NCBI RefSeq assembly: GCF_037975245.1
Contig: NC_092570.1
Coordinates: forward strand, 16,595,418-16,659,417
Direction of reading: 5' to 3'
Source: Apostichopus japonicus
Lineage: Eukaryota; Echinodermata; Holothuroidea; Aspidochirotida; Stichopodidae
DNA: 64,000 nucleotides
Both the position numbers and the translations under genes were made by a program. Every line of letters starts with the position of its first letter. The first letter of the stretch is position 1. Below are positions 1 through 10,700 of the stretch, in pieces. The notes beneath the pieces were generated by a model. The model saw nothing but the letters and a program-made list of their open reading frames with translations, ran no database searches and was not told the DNA's origin.

Positions 1-81
1 GATAAACGTACAAATCTAGGTCACTTTGTTACCGAAAATATATTCTAAGATAATCACACTCAAAGTAATTTTCCTTTACAG

Positions 82-433
82 GCTCCAGGTGGGGTCCTAC
101 GTAGCTATCAGTTTTGCTACTGGCAAGAAGAACTTTGTCTACTTGGTGAGTATGGTTGAGTCAATATTTGCCTGATGCACACAAAATTCTCCATTTTGAC
201 AGCTAAATTATGCTTCATAATGTGGAGATCATTCCTGAAAGTAATATGCTCGTCTTATCTTCTTATTCCAGGTTCAAGCCATCGCTAACAGCCAAGTTGG
301 ACTGAAATTCTTGCAACGGCGAAAGAGTGGGTCCTTCCAGTCTACCAATGAACTTTGTCACCTTCATCCATTGTCGGACATTTGCGTTTTGTCTCCACCA
401 TCAGTGTCTCTGGAGCAAAGGGCATGTGTATGA
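82..433 (+). CDS. 3' end of an unidentified gene (last two exons)
   Basis: Two spliceable exons, 82-145 and 272-433, are joined in phase 0. The first is preceded by a CTTTACAG acceptor and ends at a TTG|GTGAGT donor; the second follows a TTATTCCAG acceptor and ends in TGA at 431-433. Together they encode about 75 residues, beginning with a VGSYVAISFATGKK stretch and followed by VGLKFLQRRKSG. From memory, this resembles the C-terminal part of uncharacterised, often transposon-related proteins of marine invertebrates, which carry a 'VGDxVxVxF..KK...Y' segment and a basic 'KFLRR' patch. That is family recollection, not a search result. The upstream exons lie outside the window. Poly(A) signals AATAAA follow at 602, 683 and 1042. 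It could be a domesticated gene or a transposon ORF. Confidence 0.5.
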
Positions 434-554
434 ATTTTGCCACAATGAACTGGATCAGGTTTCACTTGATAACAATTGTTCAATCAAGTAACTTTGAAGG
501 CCTTCATTTTGAACATTTCTTCTTTCTTGTCAAAGCTTCACCTTGTTAAATATT

Positions 555-714
555 GGATTCACCTTTTCTAGTTTTATTCTTGTGAAATGGTTTGAGATTT
601 GAATAAATGTGAGGCACCTTGTCAGATTGTTTTTGGATTTACCTTTTCTAGCTTTTTTTTCTTGTGAAATGTTTGAGATTTGAATAAATGTGAGGCACCT
701 TGTCAGATTGTTTA
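555..714 (+). repeat. Two-copy tandem repeat (80 bp) in the 3' UTR, each copy with an AATAAA
   Basis: Units 555-634 and 635-714 are almost identical, with a few substitutions and one small indel. Each contains GAATAAATGTGAGGCACC, so the likely poly(A) signal of the upstream gene is duplicated (602-607 and 683-688). Confidence 0.85.
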
Positions 715-1734
715 CTATGCTAGTCATACAGTTTTCTGAACTATTGGACACTGGATGTATTCCTGTGCATGAATAATTGACTTTTAAAATATTTCAGATT
801 TGATAAAATTATTTGTTCGTCTGTTAATCATTAACTGTTGTTCATTACAGGGGACACTAAATTTTGGTGTCCCCGTTATGCTTAAGTTTTTTCCTACTTC
901 CATACAACTCGCGGTATTAGAACTTGCACTACAGAAAACCTTGGGTGTGTTGGTGGTCCTTTGTGGTTTTAATATGTAGGTATGATTGATAGTGTTATAT
1001 TAGGGACTGTTCATTCCACTCTGTTGAGTTTATTGTGCTGTAATAAAAATGGTTTTAAAAAAAGCACTTTCTGCTTCGGAAAATAGCATGTTGTCATTTT
1101 TTTTTGTGCAATTTTCTGTTGAATGAAACTCATTTCTCCTTAAAGCTTTTTTATTGTTGAAAGTCATCTAAAACCTAGTGCAAAACAGATAACAGAGGCA
1201 GTGTAACCTATAGGCATGTCACTTTCCCCCTGTTGACAGGTTCGGATTTTGGTGTCCCTGTTATGTTGGTTTTTTTCGTCATATTGGTTTGCATTACTAT
1301 TGTTAACCTATAGGTGCACTTTTTTTTTTACTTCTTCACTGTTATTTTTTAAAACCCACATAATAACTCTATCAAAAAGTAAAATTTCATCTTAATTGAA
1401 GGACATTGAAATTTTGGATCCACGTCACACTATTGGACCCCAGGTTTATAGAAATACCCTGGTACAACTGCCATATAGACTGTACACAAATCAAGCTTGG
1501 TGTTGGATTACGTATTGGTCAATGACGTTCGTAGTGTCTAAATATTCATATTATGGGCGAGGTTAATTGGGATCCCAACAGAAAATATCTTGGAGAAAAA
1601 CAAAGTTGAAAGTTGCAAATTTTTCGACTTTTATGCCACCATTTGAAGTAAGATTTAAATAGATAAGCTAGTTATGTGTGTCGTTATGTCATAGTGGAGT
1701 CAGTGAGGTTGAGAAATATCATAGAAAAGGACGC

Positions 1735-1870
1735 AAAATGCTGCTTTAAGACACTATGCAGGCTAATTGTTAGCCTGAGGTCGATTTACGGCTGTGGCAG
1801 GTCGATTACACAAAACTTTCCTACCTATAGCCTGCTATAATTTGAGCCGATAAAGCAGATCTTTAATGTT
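1735..1870 (+). repeat. Dispersed repeat, copy A of a three-copy family
   Basis: Contains TATGCAGGCTAATTGT, then GAGGTCGATTTACG, GGCAGGTCGATTAC and ATAAAGCAGAT. The same ordered blocks recur at 10205-10325 on this strand and at 10000-10110 on the opposite strand, so it is a mobile or formerly mobile family. No coding capacity is seen. Confidence 0.75.
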
Positions 1871-2357
1871 TCAGATTTTAGTGGTAATTTGTTAATGCAT
1901 TTACAATAGCAGAGTGTGTGACATCATTAAATTTATACCAAATTGCAAATGTCTTTGTTTTTCTTTAGCCTATACTGTAGTATAAGTATAAGATTTAAAA
2001 CCTCCCTATAGTTATGCTAACTTACACTTACACTACAGTTAGTTATTATAGAGACCCAAGGATTAGGAAGCCTTACAAATAACAACAGTAGCTTAATTGA
2101 TACCCAATCCATGTTACACTATTCATATTTCTACATAGAAGAAGCTGCAACATTTACTAGGCCCCTAAGCCTACATAAGTAATGATAACAGCTGCAATCA
2201 AAATAAGTTATTACTTTCGGCTATACTTGTTTTCCACTGGCTGTAGTAGCATGGTGACTTCGAAGTTCGGACACTTAAGACTTAAAACACCCCAAAACTA
2301 AATCTTCTGGTATAAATCATTTGAAAATATACTTCATAAGGTGGGAGAATTTTGCTA

Positions 2358-2637
2358 GAGTATTGCGAAGTTCGGACACGCAACCCACAGTGTGGCGCTG
2401 GTGATAAAATTGGTGGCGCAGTTGCTCTTTCGGTAATTATAACAGACTTCATAGATCTTCGTCATTTTATTGGCAAATATGTAAGTAATTTCTTGCACGC
2501 GGGTCATTTTGGAGAGAAAATAACTGTAGCTTCGTACTTTTTGGTGAAATTTGACTCTTCCTGTAGATTTTTATGGTGAAATCGTGTATTTCTTAGGGTG
2601 TCCGAACCTCGCAGTATGCCAAACTTCGCAATACTGA
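2358..2637. repeat. Inverted-repeat element, MITE-like
   Basis: The left arm has AGTATTGCGAAGTTCGGACA (from about 2360). The right arm (about 2598-2637) contains GTGTCCGAACCTCGCAGTAT and ends CTTCGCAATACT, the reverse complement of the left start. A third related block, CGAAGTTCGGACAC, lies at about 2259. No clear target-site duplication could be set. Confidence 0.5.
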
Positions 2638-3642
2638 CTATACTAAATGTTACTAGGCCTACTACTAGTGCTAGTTAGTACTCACCTGTCTTTGCTATTA
2701 TCGTTACTAGAGCCAAGTCCAAGTCTTTAGTCACAATATGTTCTATAGTTTTCGTACTGTAACTTGCTAACGTTAGGACTAACTTTAGTTAAGGCCTAAT
2801 AGTAATGTTACTGTTACTGTTAGTGTTAGTATTGTTACTGTAACTGTAAGTTGTAACTAAGTTAAGGTATGTCTTATGTGCAATATTCAAAGTGCAATAT
2901 CCAAATCGAGGGTGGGTGTCAAATTTCCACATTCACGATCAAACTCACCTCTTCCACACTCCGCTAGTCCAGTGTATCAACAATTAGTAGGGGCACGGTA
3001 GAGCCAGTCTTGTCTCACTACAGTCAAAGATAATCCACCTTCGTGCTACAGTATACTGGCGAAGAAACACAACATTAGGAATTAGGCCTAGGTAATGTGT
3101 ACATTTTTTTTATTTTTTTTTATCATTGACTGACCAAATGTTCAATAAATGTTATGCTAGATGAAGGTTGATTACCGGAGTACAGTCTACGGGCAAGAGT
3201 AAGTACCATAATGCCAAATATAAATTGCTGTTCATCTACCGCTTTCAATAATCTCCATATTAATTTTTAACTTTAAATTGCACTATTTTATAATTATTTA
3301 AATTTAAGTATATTGATATCGAAATTTGGTCTACAAGTTGGTAATAAACATTTATAAGACCTACGGATGTTGCATTTGTATGTCCAACATAAGCTGTCGT
3401 TAGTACACCCTACGCGCGAATATTGGCAGTACTTTTGGTTTACAGTTAGTTTGCAGTTCTTCCATACCAGTACAAAACCCTATGATATGCTACACTAACG
3501 CAACTTAGCATGTAGTCTGTACTTGCGTGAAAGCTAGGACGGGCAACCGTAGTAGGCTAGTAATAAGTTATGCAGCCTTTAGCCTAACATTAGTCGCGTC
3601 CAAACTTGTTTTGGAAAACATAGTCGACAAAACAGCAGACAG

Positions 3643-6600
3643 ATGGGAGAGAGATTGCATCTTCAAGACTGCAAATGTCCGATCTGCATGTGCATTCTGA
3701 TCGAACCTGTTCGAATGCCATGCAATCATGAATTGTGCATGCCCTGTTTCAAACAAAATGTTGAGGAGGCTCACTTCACTTGTCCAATTTGTCGTCTGCG
3801 CATAAGCAGTTGGGCTAGGAAGCAATCACGTCTAGGCCAGCTTGTGGATGTGGAAAGGTGGAAACAAATCCAGGAAGCATTTCCTCTTCTGTGTCAGAAG
3901 AGATTGAATGGAGACGATGAAGATAGTGAATACGGTAACTAAGTAGGCTACACTTTATCATAAAAATATGAAATTAAACTTGACACTGACAGAGGTCTGG
4001 GCCTAGCCTAGGCCTACTGTAACATACTGTAGTTACAGCCTGATAGGCCTAACATTAACAAACAAAGTTAACTGTAGCCTACAAGTTACAAGGTTAGACC
4101 AAAGTACAAGTAGAAGGTTAGACCCAGACGACCTAGCATTATTTCAGTATTTCAATATTGATTATTAGGCCTAATGTGACAAGACATGAATGTGTTGGAC
4201 AATCATCCTTTATCAAATCACTGTTTTCTTAACTTCATTCAGAAACAAGCTCCCCAGTCAAGAGGAATAATGCCCAACCTGGAGAAATTCGAAAAGAGTA
4301 CGAAGAAGAGATCAGTAAAGTAAGAGAACCTGTGATCATAAAATATGATTTTTTTATTAATTATTTTGTTTGAAGAACTGGACCGATTTTTATTGATCAA
4401 CAATGTACCATAGTTAGGCTAGTGGTTTATAGTTTTATACTGCTAATAATGTTGTTTGCTATTCTTCAGTTTCCTCTCTATTGCCTTGACCTTGGATTGA
4501 ATAGGGTCGAGTCAAGTTAATCCTGAATATAACAATGACTTGTGTGTTTATGCTGTGATGAATCCCCACTTTGATGTAGAATTTGTATAAATTTTCTTTT
4601 AAAATGAAAATGGCTTTCTCAATGTGCATCGATGATGTCATACCCATTTCCTTCAAGTTCATTTTGCTATTCTTCAGTTTCCTCTCTATTGCCTTGACCT
4701 TGGATTGAATAGGGTCAAGTCAAGTTAATCCTGAATATAACAATGACTTGTGTGTTTATGCTGTGATGAATCCCCACTTTGATGTAGAATTTGTATAAAT
4801 TTTCTTTTAAAATGAAAATGGCTTTCTCAATGTGCATCGATGATGTCATACCCATTTCCTTCAAGTTCATTTTGTCCCAGACAAATAACAGGTAGATAAG
4901 CCATGCTATTGAACTGGAATAATCCAATATCAGGACTTTACTTGTCAAAGGCACTTGGCCATTTTGGCAAAAATAGAAATGAAAAGTTCATGTCGGTATG
5001 GGTTTCTCTGCAGTATGTTTCCTGCCTTAATATCCTTTGAGAGCTTCAAGCTGTTAGTTCACTGTCTTTTGCTCTTTTATTTTTACAGTTTCAGAAAATT
5101 AGGCAACAGGAGGAAAAGAAAGCAATTGAAGAAAGCGAGGCATTAATAAAGCGTCTACAGAAGGAGGAAATATTGAGATACGAAGAAGCTAAGAAGGCCA
5201 AAGAAACACAGCAACAAACTGATGAAGAATTAGCTAAGCATTTAGCAGCTAGTCTGGAAGAGGTTGGTAATGCTCTGAAATTACATTGTAGTCCAACATG
5301 GTATTTGGCCTTACATGATTAATATTAATGCATATTATTTTGAATTCCAAAATTTATCAACATAACCTTCACAGAAAATTCTGGCTAAATCTCAATCAGT
5401 TGTGCAGTACAGTAGTTGTACACACACACATAGCTGGTGTTGCGATCATCAAGTTGAGTTGGGTCGCGTTCCCTCGCACAGTGCAAGGCCAGCATGACGT
5501 TTGCTTTTTGTTTTGCTTGACAGGAAGAAAAATGGAAAAGAGAGCAGCAGTCACAAACAACAAGAGATGAAGAACTTGCCAGGAGATTGCAAAAAGAAGA
5601 ACAGGTACTCATTAATGATCATGAATATTAGCTGCTGGTTGTATCTGCTGCATAACTTCTCCCATCATGCGCACAACATAATAGGGCGTTGGCATAGAGG
5701 CACATATTATGTGTAAAAACTTGGGGAAAGTTGTGTTACTTTCCAAAACTAATATTATCACCGGGCCTAAGCTTAGCACACACTCCTCGTGTAGCGAATG
5801 AGATTTATGGCAAAACAGCTTGCATATAATAACCAGGCTGGGTAGATGTTGCTTGTGGGTCGATCCATCAACCCAATTTCAGAAAATTTTGACAGGGTAC
5901 CTCTTGGATTAGGCACTCCAATTTTGCAGACCTTCGTAACTCAACTAATATCTACAAATGGTGCAATATATGAGCCAACTGCAAGAGGTGACATGCAAAG
6001 CCATTGGTTGATTTTGTATGGAATGACCCATTTGCCATTCTGAGTTTGTTCAGAATGTTGTACAACTTATTATAAACTAAGCCATTATCACTTTCTCCCC
6101 CAAATATGCTATAAAGTCAAATAATGGGGATACATTTCAAAATTCAAGCATCTACTGCCACCCTGAAAGAAAATTTTACAATCTACCTAACTGTGACTTT
6201 AAATTTTATTTCAGGTTGTCCAGTGGTTTGAAAATTGTCAATCAATGGATTTGAGAGAAATTAATTATTGATCCCACACCTCTGTTGAAATTGTGGTCAT
6301 ATATTTCGGTCGCAAAAACCTTCTTAAGATATAGATCGAAATCAGACATATTTGGCTGATGATTTGCCTTTTCCACCTTTTCAACAGAGTCCAAGTTCTG
6401 TCATAAATCTGTCTGGACCGTCAACATCCAGCCAAAAAGGTCAGACTCCTTCTATGAAATGCGCTCGTTTGGAGCATCTGTTTAACAAGATGGAGAATAA
6501 AAAGTTTCACAGAGACGAGACAAGTGGAAGGAAAAGTACAACTCATGCCTTTGGTGCTTTCAGTCCCACTCCTGTCACCAGGTTACCCTCGATGAAGGAC

Positions 6601-7734
6601 ATCGATGTCAGCGTGCAGAGGACAAAGAGCACCGAAAGTGAAGATAGCATCACCAACGAAGTGTGCCACTTCAAGCCAATCAAAACGTCGCCAAGGACTG
6701 CCCGTCGGAGACTAGCAGATGGCTCAAGGGACTCTCCCCCGATTGTTCATTCCACTCCAAGAAACTTGTCGAATTTAAGAAGTCCCAAAAGCGGCGACAC
6801 CACACCTGCTATGAAATCTCGATTGGTGGAAATGCTCTGTAAAAAACTACCAGATGCACCTACTAAATCAGACTCCAATTCGAATCGGCTTTCTAAAGAA
6901 GTGCAAGCATCACCCACAAAATATTCAAAGATGGCTGAGGATGAAACGGAGGATGTAATTCCAGATGGTAACGACAGCCATCAGAAAAAGAAGACATCTT
7001 TGATCGGACAGGATGAAGAGAAAAGCGATAAAAGGAGGATTGACATTCAAGGTAAACTGAATCAGTTCTCGCGGACAGCAACACCGGAGCTAGAGGAACA
7101 AACTCACACGGTGAGTAAACATTCTGACTGTGAAAATAGTCCTAAAGTCAGCACCAAAAGGAAAAAGGGCATTATAAGAGAAAGTGTAGAGTCTAAACCC
7201 AAGAATAAAAATTTCAAAAGACCTCACAGATCAATGACGGATGAAAACCCAAGTCCACAAAAGAAATGTAAAGTGGATGGGAAACTCAAAGACCAAAATG
7301 CTAACGACATTTTGACTAATTCGAACGATGCGACTGTGTTGGATGATGCGGAGGAGATCGAAGATATAACCAAGGGAGCCATTCCTCAGCATAGCAATGG
7401 ACAAGGTGATGACAGTATTGTTTGTAATCCAGCAAATGGCATTCACAATTCTGACTCGAAAAGTCGCCAGAGAAATGTCTCGGAGGTTCACCGAAGGAGC
7501 AGTGGACAGAATACGCTCGTTAAATACATGGAGCTCATGACCGCCGAACAGAGAAAAATACAGCAAGAGGATATAGATCGCAAGATCGCTCTCGAACTGC
7601 AGAGGCAATTCGAGGAAGAATCCAAAGGGCCGCTCTCTTCCATCGTACGTACAAAAGGATCTGAGGACGCTTATCCGCTACGGGCAAACAGAAAGAGGGC
7701 TTATAGGGAAATAAGCCCCAGTCCCAAATCTTGA
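3643..7734 (+). CDS. RNF168: RNF168/RNF169-like E3 ubiquitin ligase
   Basis: Five exons: 3643-3934, 4243-4319, 5089-5262, 5524-5604, 6346-7734. They are phase-consistent and give about 670 residues (human RNF168 571, RNF169 about 708). A C3HC4 RING occupies residues 12-50 (C12, C15, C27, H29, C32, C35, C47, C50). Exon 2 encodes PGEIRKEYEEEISK, a family signature. Exon 3 has a UMI-like helix (ALIKRLQKEE) and a MIU-like TDEELAKHLAASLEE (about 167-181). Exon 4 ends in a second MIU-like TRDEELARRLQKEEQ (about 194-208). The long last exon is Ser/Lys-rich and probably disordered. It ends with a C-terminal MIU (about 617-633) and an LR-type motif, SEDAYPLRANRKR (about 647-659). Known family role: nuclear ubiquitylation of H2A near DNA breaks and reading of ubiquitylated chromatin. 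Intron 3 uses a poor donor (GAG|GTTGGT), but the phase supports it. Separating RNF168 from RNF169 needs a tree. ATTAAA at 7912 or 8262 may serve as poly(A) signal. Confidence 0.9.
4456..4871 (+). repeat. Recent 208-bp tandem duplication in RNF168-like intron 2
   Basis: 4456-4663 and 4664-4871 are nearly identical. I noticed one substitution, GGGTCGAGTC versus GGGTCAAGTC. It is intronic, with no exon content. The low divergence means the duplication is young or has been homogenised. Confidence 0.95.
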
Positions 7735-10700
7735 AGAATGGTGCGCACATAATCGACGGAAAGATGAAAACCATTGATTTTAAATTGCGTAGAATAATTA
7801 GTGTAATGCCAATGATAAAAAATTCCTTTAAAAATTGGTGATAACTGTTGTTGAGGGCATTTAATCTAGTGGACATACAGAATGTGGTTTAGGCTTCTTT
7901 TTTTTTAATGCATTAAACTTAGGAACAGTATGGGTTAATATACTCTGTTGATGAGATTTCTGAAAATATGTTGAAATGATCTTGTAGGGGTTAGAGGGTG
8001 TTGAGCATTATACCTCTGGCCTTTTATAATGGAGAAATTTGAATAAGGGGTGTTTTTTTACATCTAACTGCCAACCTCAGAGAAATTCTTTGTCATGACT
8101 TCAGTGAATTTTTTTTTTCCCATTTTAATATTTGACAATGTTTTTTTAAACTTATTTTGTGTGTAACACCTTAAAGGAAGTTGTTATGACATTTTTAGCC
8201 AGTTTTAGTTTTCTAAAATGGGTGGAGGAAGGTGGGGAAGGGGGGGGGGGTATTGATGATCATTAAACATCTGTTGATAGACAACATACCACCTCTAATA
8301 ACCCCATTTTATGACATTCAACAACAGATCATTGTCTGTTCTATGCTGTTGTGTCGGTATAATTTGTAAATCATTTCAAATTTATCTGCATGAATTGCTC
8401 ATACAGAAATGGTTTTAAAAAATGAATTAATGTACCACAGTTCTGTGCATTTAATAGTACTCTTTAAAAAGGGTATAAAGTCTGTCCACACATTTGAAGA
8501 AGGCATGTAACACTTTTGTAGTAAATATTTTTATTTTCGGAGTTGTAGTTAAAAGTGACATCTACGTCCTTCTGCTCTGACTAGAACACTTTAAAAAACA
8601 ATTGTTTTCTTTCTTGTTTCTGCAGAAAATAAGTCACGATAGTTTCTCTCAACTTTACAAGATCTACAGAGAATTTTTTACCAAAGTAAAGAGAATTAAT
8701 TATCAAAGCAATGAAAGATTCCACTTGATTCTGACAATGTTGTTACCCTGACAACATGATGGTAATTATGACACAAAAAGAGAAAATTCTCATTATGGTA
8801 TCCTGATTAGTCAAGCACTTGAAGTGCAATTTCATGGATTTCAAAACAAAATACAACAAAACTAAATCTGAAGGGTGCAGTAACTTTTTATTTGACATTC
8901 TAAGACTGCTCACATTTAGTTGGTGCTTTTTATTTTATATTCAGTTTATACATTGGTTTTCTTTGTAACAAGTAAAAGTTGCTCTCATCTTGTAAATACA
9001 TAGCTTGTATAATACTTGTATATAATACAGAATTATTAAATTTTAAAAACTTAAAAGAGAAATTTGTCAGGTTGTTAATCAGACCATGTCCTTCAGTCTG
9101 TTCGTAAATCAGTAGTCCCATATATTAAATTTGTTTTAATTTTTCAGACTACCAAGAGAAGTTATTATGAGATAAGAGATAGTTAGTTTCCTGTTTTCAT
9201 TTTGCTTAGCAATAGTTAGGGGTTGAGAAATGTTTTCATCATCAAAAGACTACAATGACAAAACGACTGAAGTTAAGTGCAAATGTTACTATTCATGTTC
9301 CCATGTGGGTAGTAATAAGTCGTACATAACATTATAATATTGGCCAAGGTGGTAATTAATACATGAGGCTACAGTATTAATAGCCAAATGTAACCCACCC
9401 ACTGCCTCTAACCCCCCCCCCTCACAGAACCCCTCTTTCTGTAAAGAATGTTATATCATACATTGATTGGCATTGCTTTTAGTAGCTATTGTATATTATT
9501 TAGTATTTTACTTTTCCAGTATATAGATATTGTCGAGGCTCTCTTGTCTGTTGTGCAAGAGTACGATTGTCAGGAGAGGAACGCTTAAAGCAGAATGCAA
9601 TGGGGGAGAAATATTGAACCTTGGTAAAAGTGCCTTAATACCTTTTCACAATTTTCTCAATAACTCCTTATCAAATTGTGAGTAGATTATATAGAAATGT
9701 TTTGGTTTGTAAGGTGAACTAAAGATGATCACATTTGGATTACATTTCTTAAAGGGATCTTCTGGTGGCTGAAAAGTAGGTTGCATCTTTAGGTAAACTG
9801 CACACTTAGCATCTTAGCATCTTGTACGGTGAAGGTGACTTTTATTCAAATTAGGGGACTATTGTGTCGACACACCTGACAAAAGCTACGTAAATGATGT
9901 CATCAGGGCAGTTGAGCTGGAAAATGTGAATTTAGCACATTTCTAGTTTTCTACAAACAATTAAATTGCCTACCACTGGAATATCCTTGCAACAATTTAG
10001 GGCTTAAAGATCTGCTGTATAGACACCAACTATAACAAGCTATCATGGAAAAGTTTCTTGAGATTACATAATCGACCTGCCTTGGTCGTAAAATGACCTC
10101 TTTTTACCAGTTAGTTAGTTTTTCTTGTATGAGGGTCTTTGTGTGAACGCTGTATGATTAACTACACTGTAAACATGAACATATTTCCAGTGTTTACACA
10201 GAGCCTAATGGTGTAAAGAAGCTATGCAGGCTAATTGTAGAGCCTGAGGTCGATTTACGCCCGTGGCAGGTCGATTACGTATAGCATGTTAGAATTGGAG
10301 TAGATAAAGCAGATTTGTAAGGAAGGCTGGGATAGGGGTTGGGGTGGGTGGCATAATGGAACAAGGTTATTGGTTATCCTTCTCTGATTTGTCTATCAAG
10401 ATGACAAGAGGTTGTTTTCAGTTATTAGGAGAAATGTTTCAGGTCATGTATCATCTTTGAGTCAGTTTCAAGTAGGGTAGAGATCGGAGAGAAGTGGGCT
10501 TGTCATTTCATTGGTGGATACTGGTATCTTTTTAGTATGCAATACGTAGTTCTTTCTGCGAGTGGGTTTTAAACTTGATAGTTTTTAAAATTTGATGAAA
10601 TTGATTGGAAAAGGTAGATGCACTGGAAAAGTCTTTGGTATATTTTTGTAACCGAAAAGTATGGTTAAGGAATTGCTGGATTACGGGTATAGAACAGTTT

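Larger units (their letters stand above)
434..3642. other. Spacer between the first gene and RNF168-like
   Basis: No convincing coding exon was seen. The region is AT-rich. It holds the 3' UTR of the upstream gene, two short related stretches containing TTTTGGTGTCCC (near 860 and 1245), a copy of a dispersed repeat (1735-1870), an inverted-repeat element (2358-2637) and several AGGCCTA words. The RNF168-like promoter must lie just before 3643, but I see no clear TATA box. Confidence 0.6.

Noticed and set aside
4955-5146. Alternative reading of the RNF168-like exon 3 region
   Set aside because: Out of frame with exons 2 and 4. The family-matching frame begins at the acceptor at 5088/5089.
6893-7876. 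Minus-strand frames opposite RNF168-like exon 5
   Set aside because: Shadows of the coding strand, with no family likeness.
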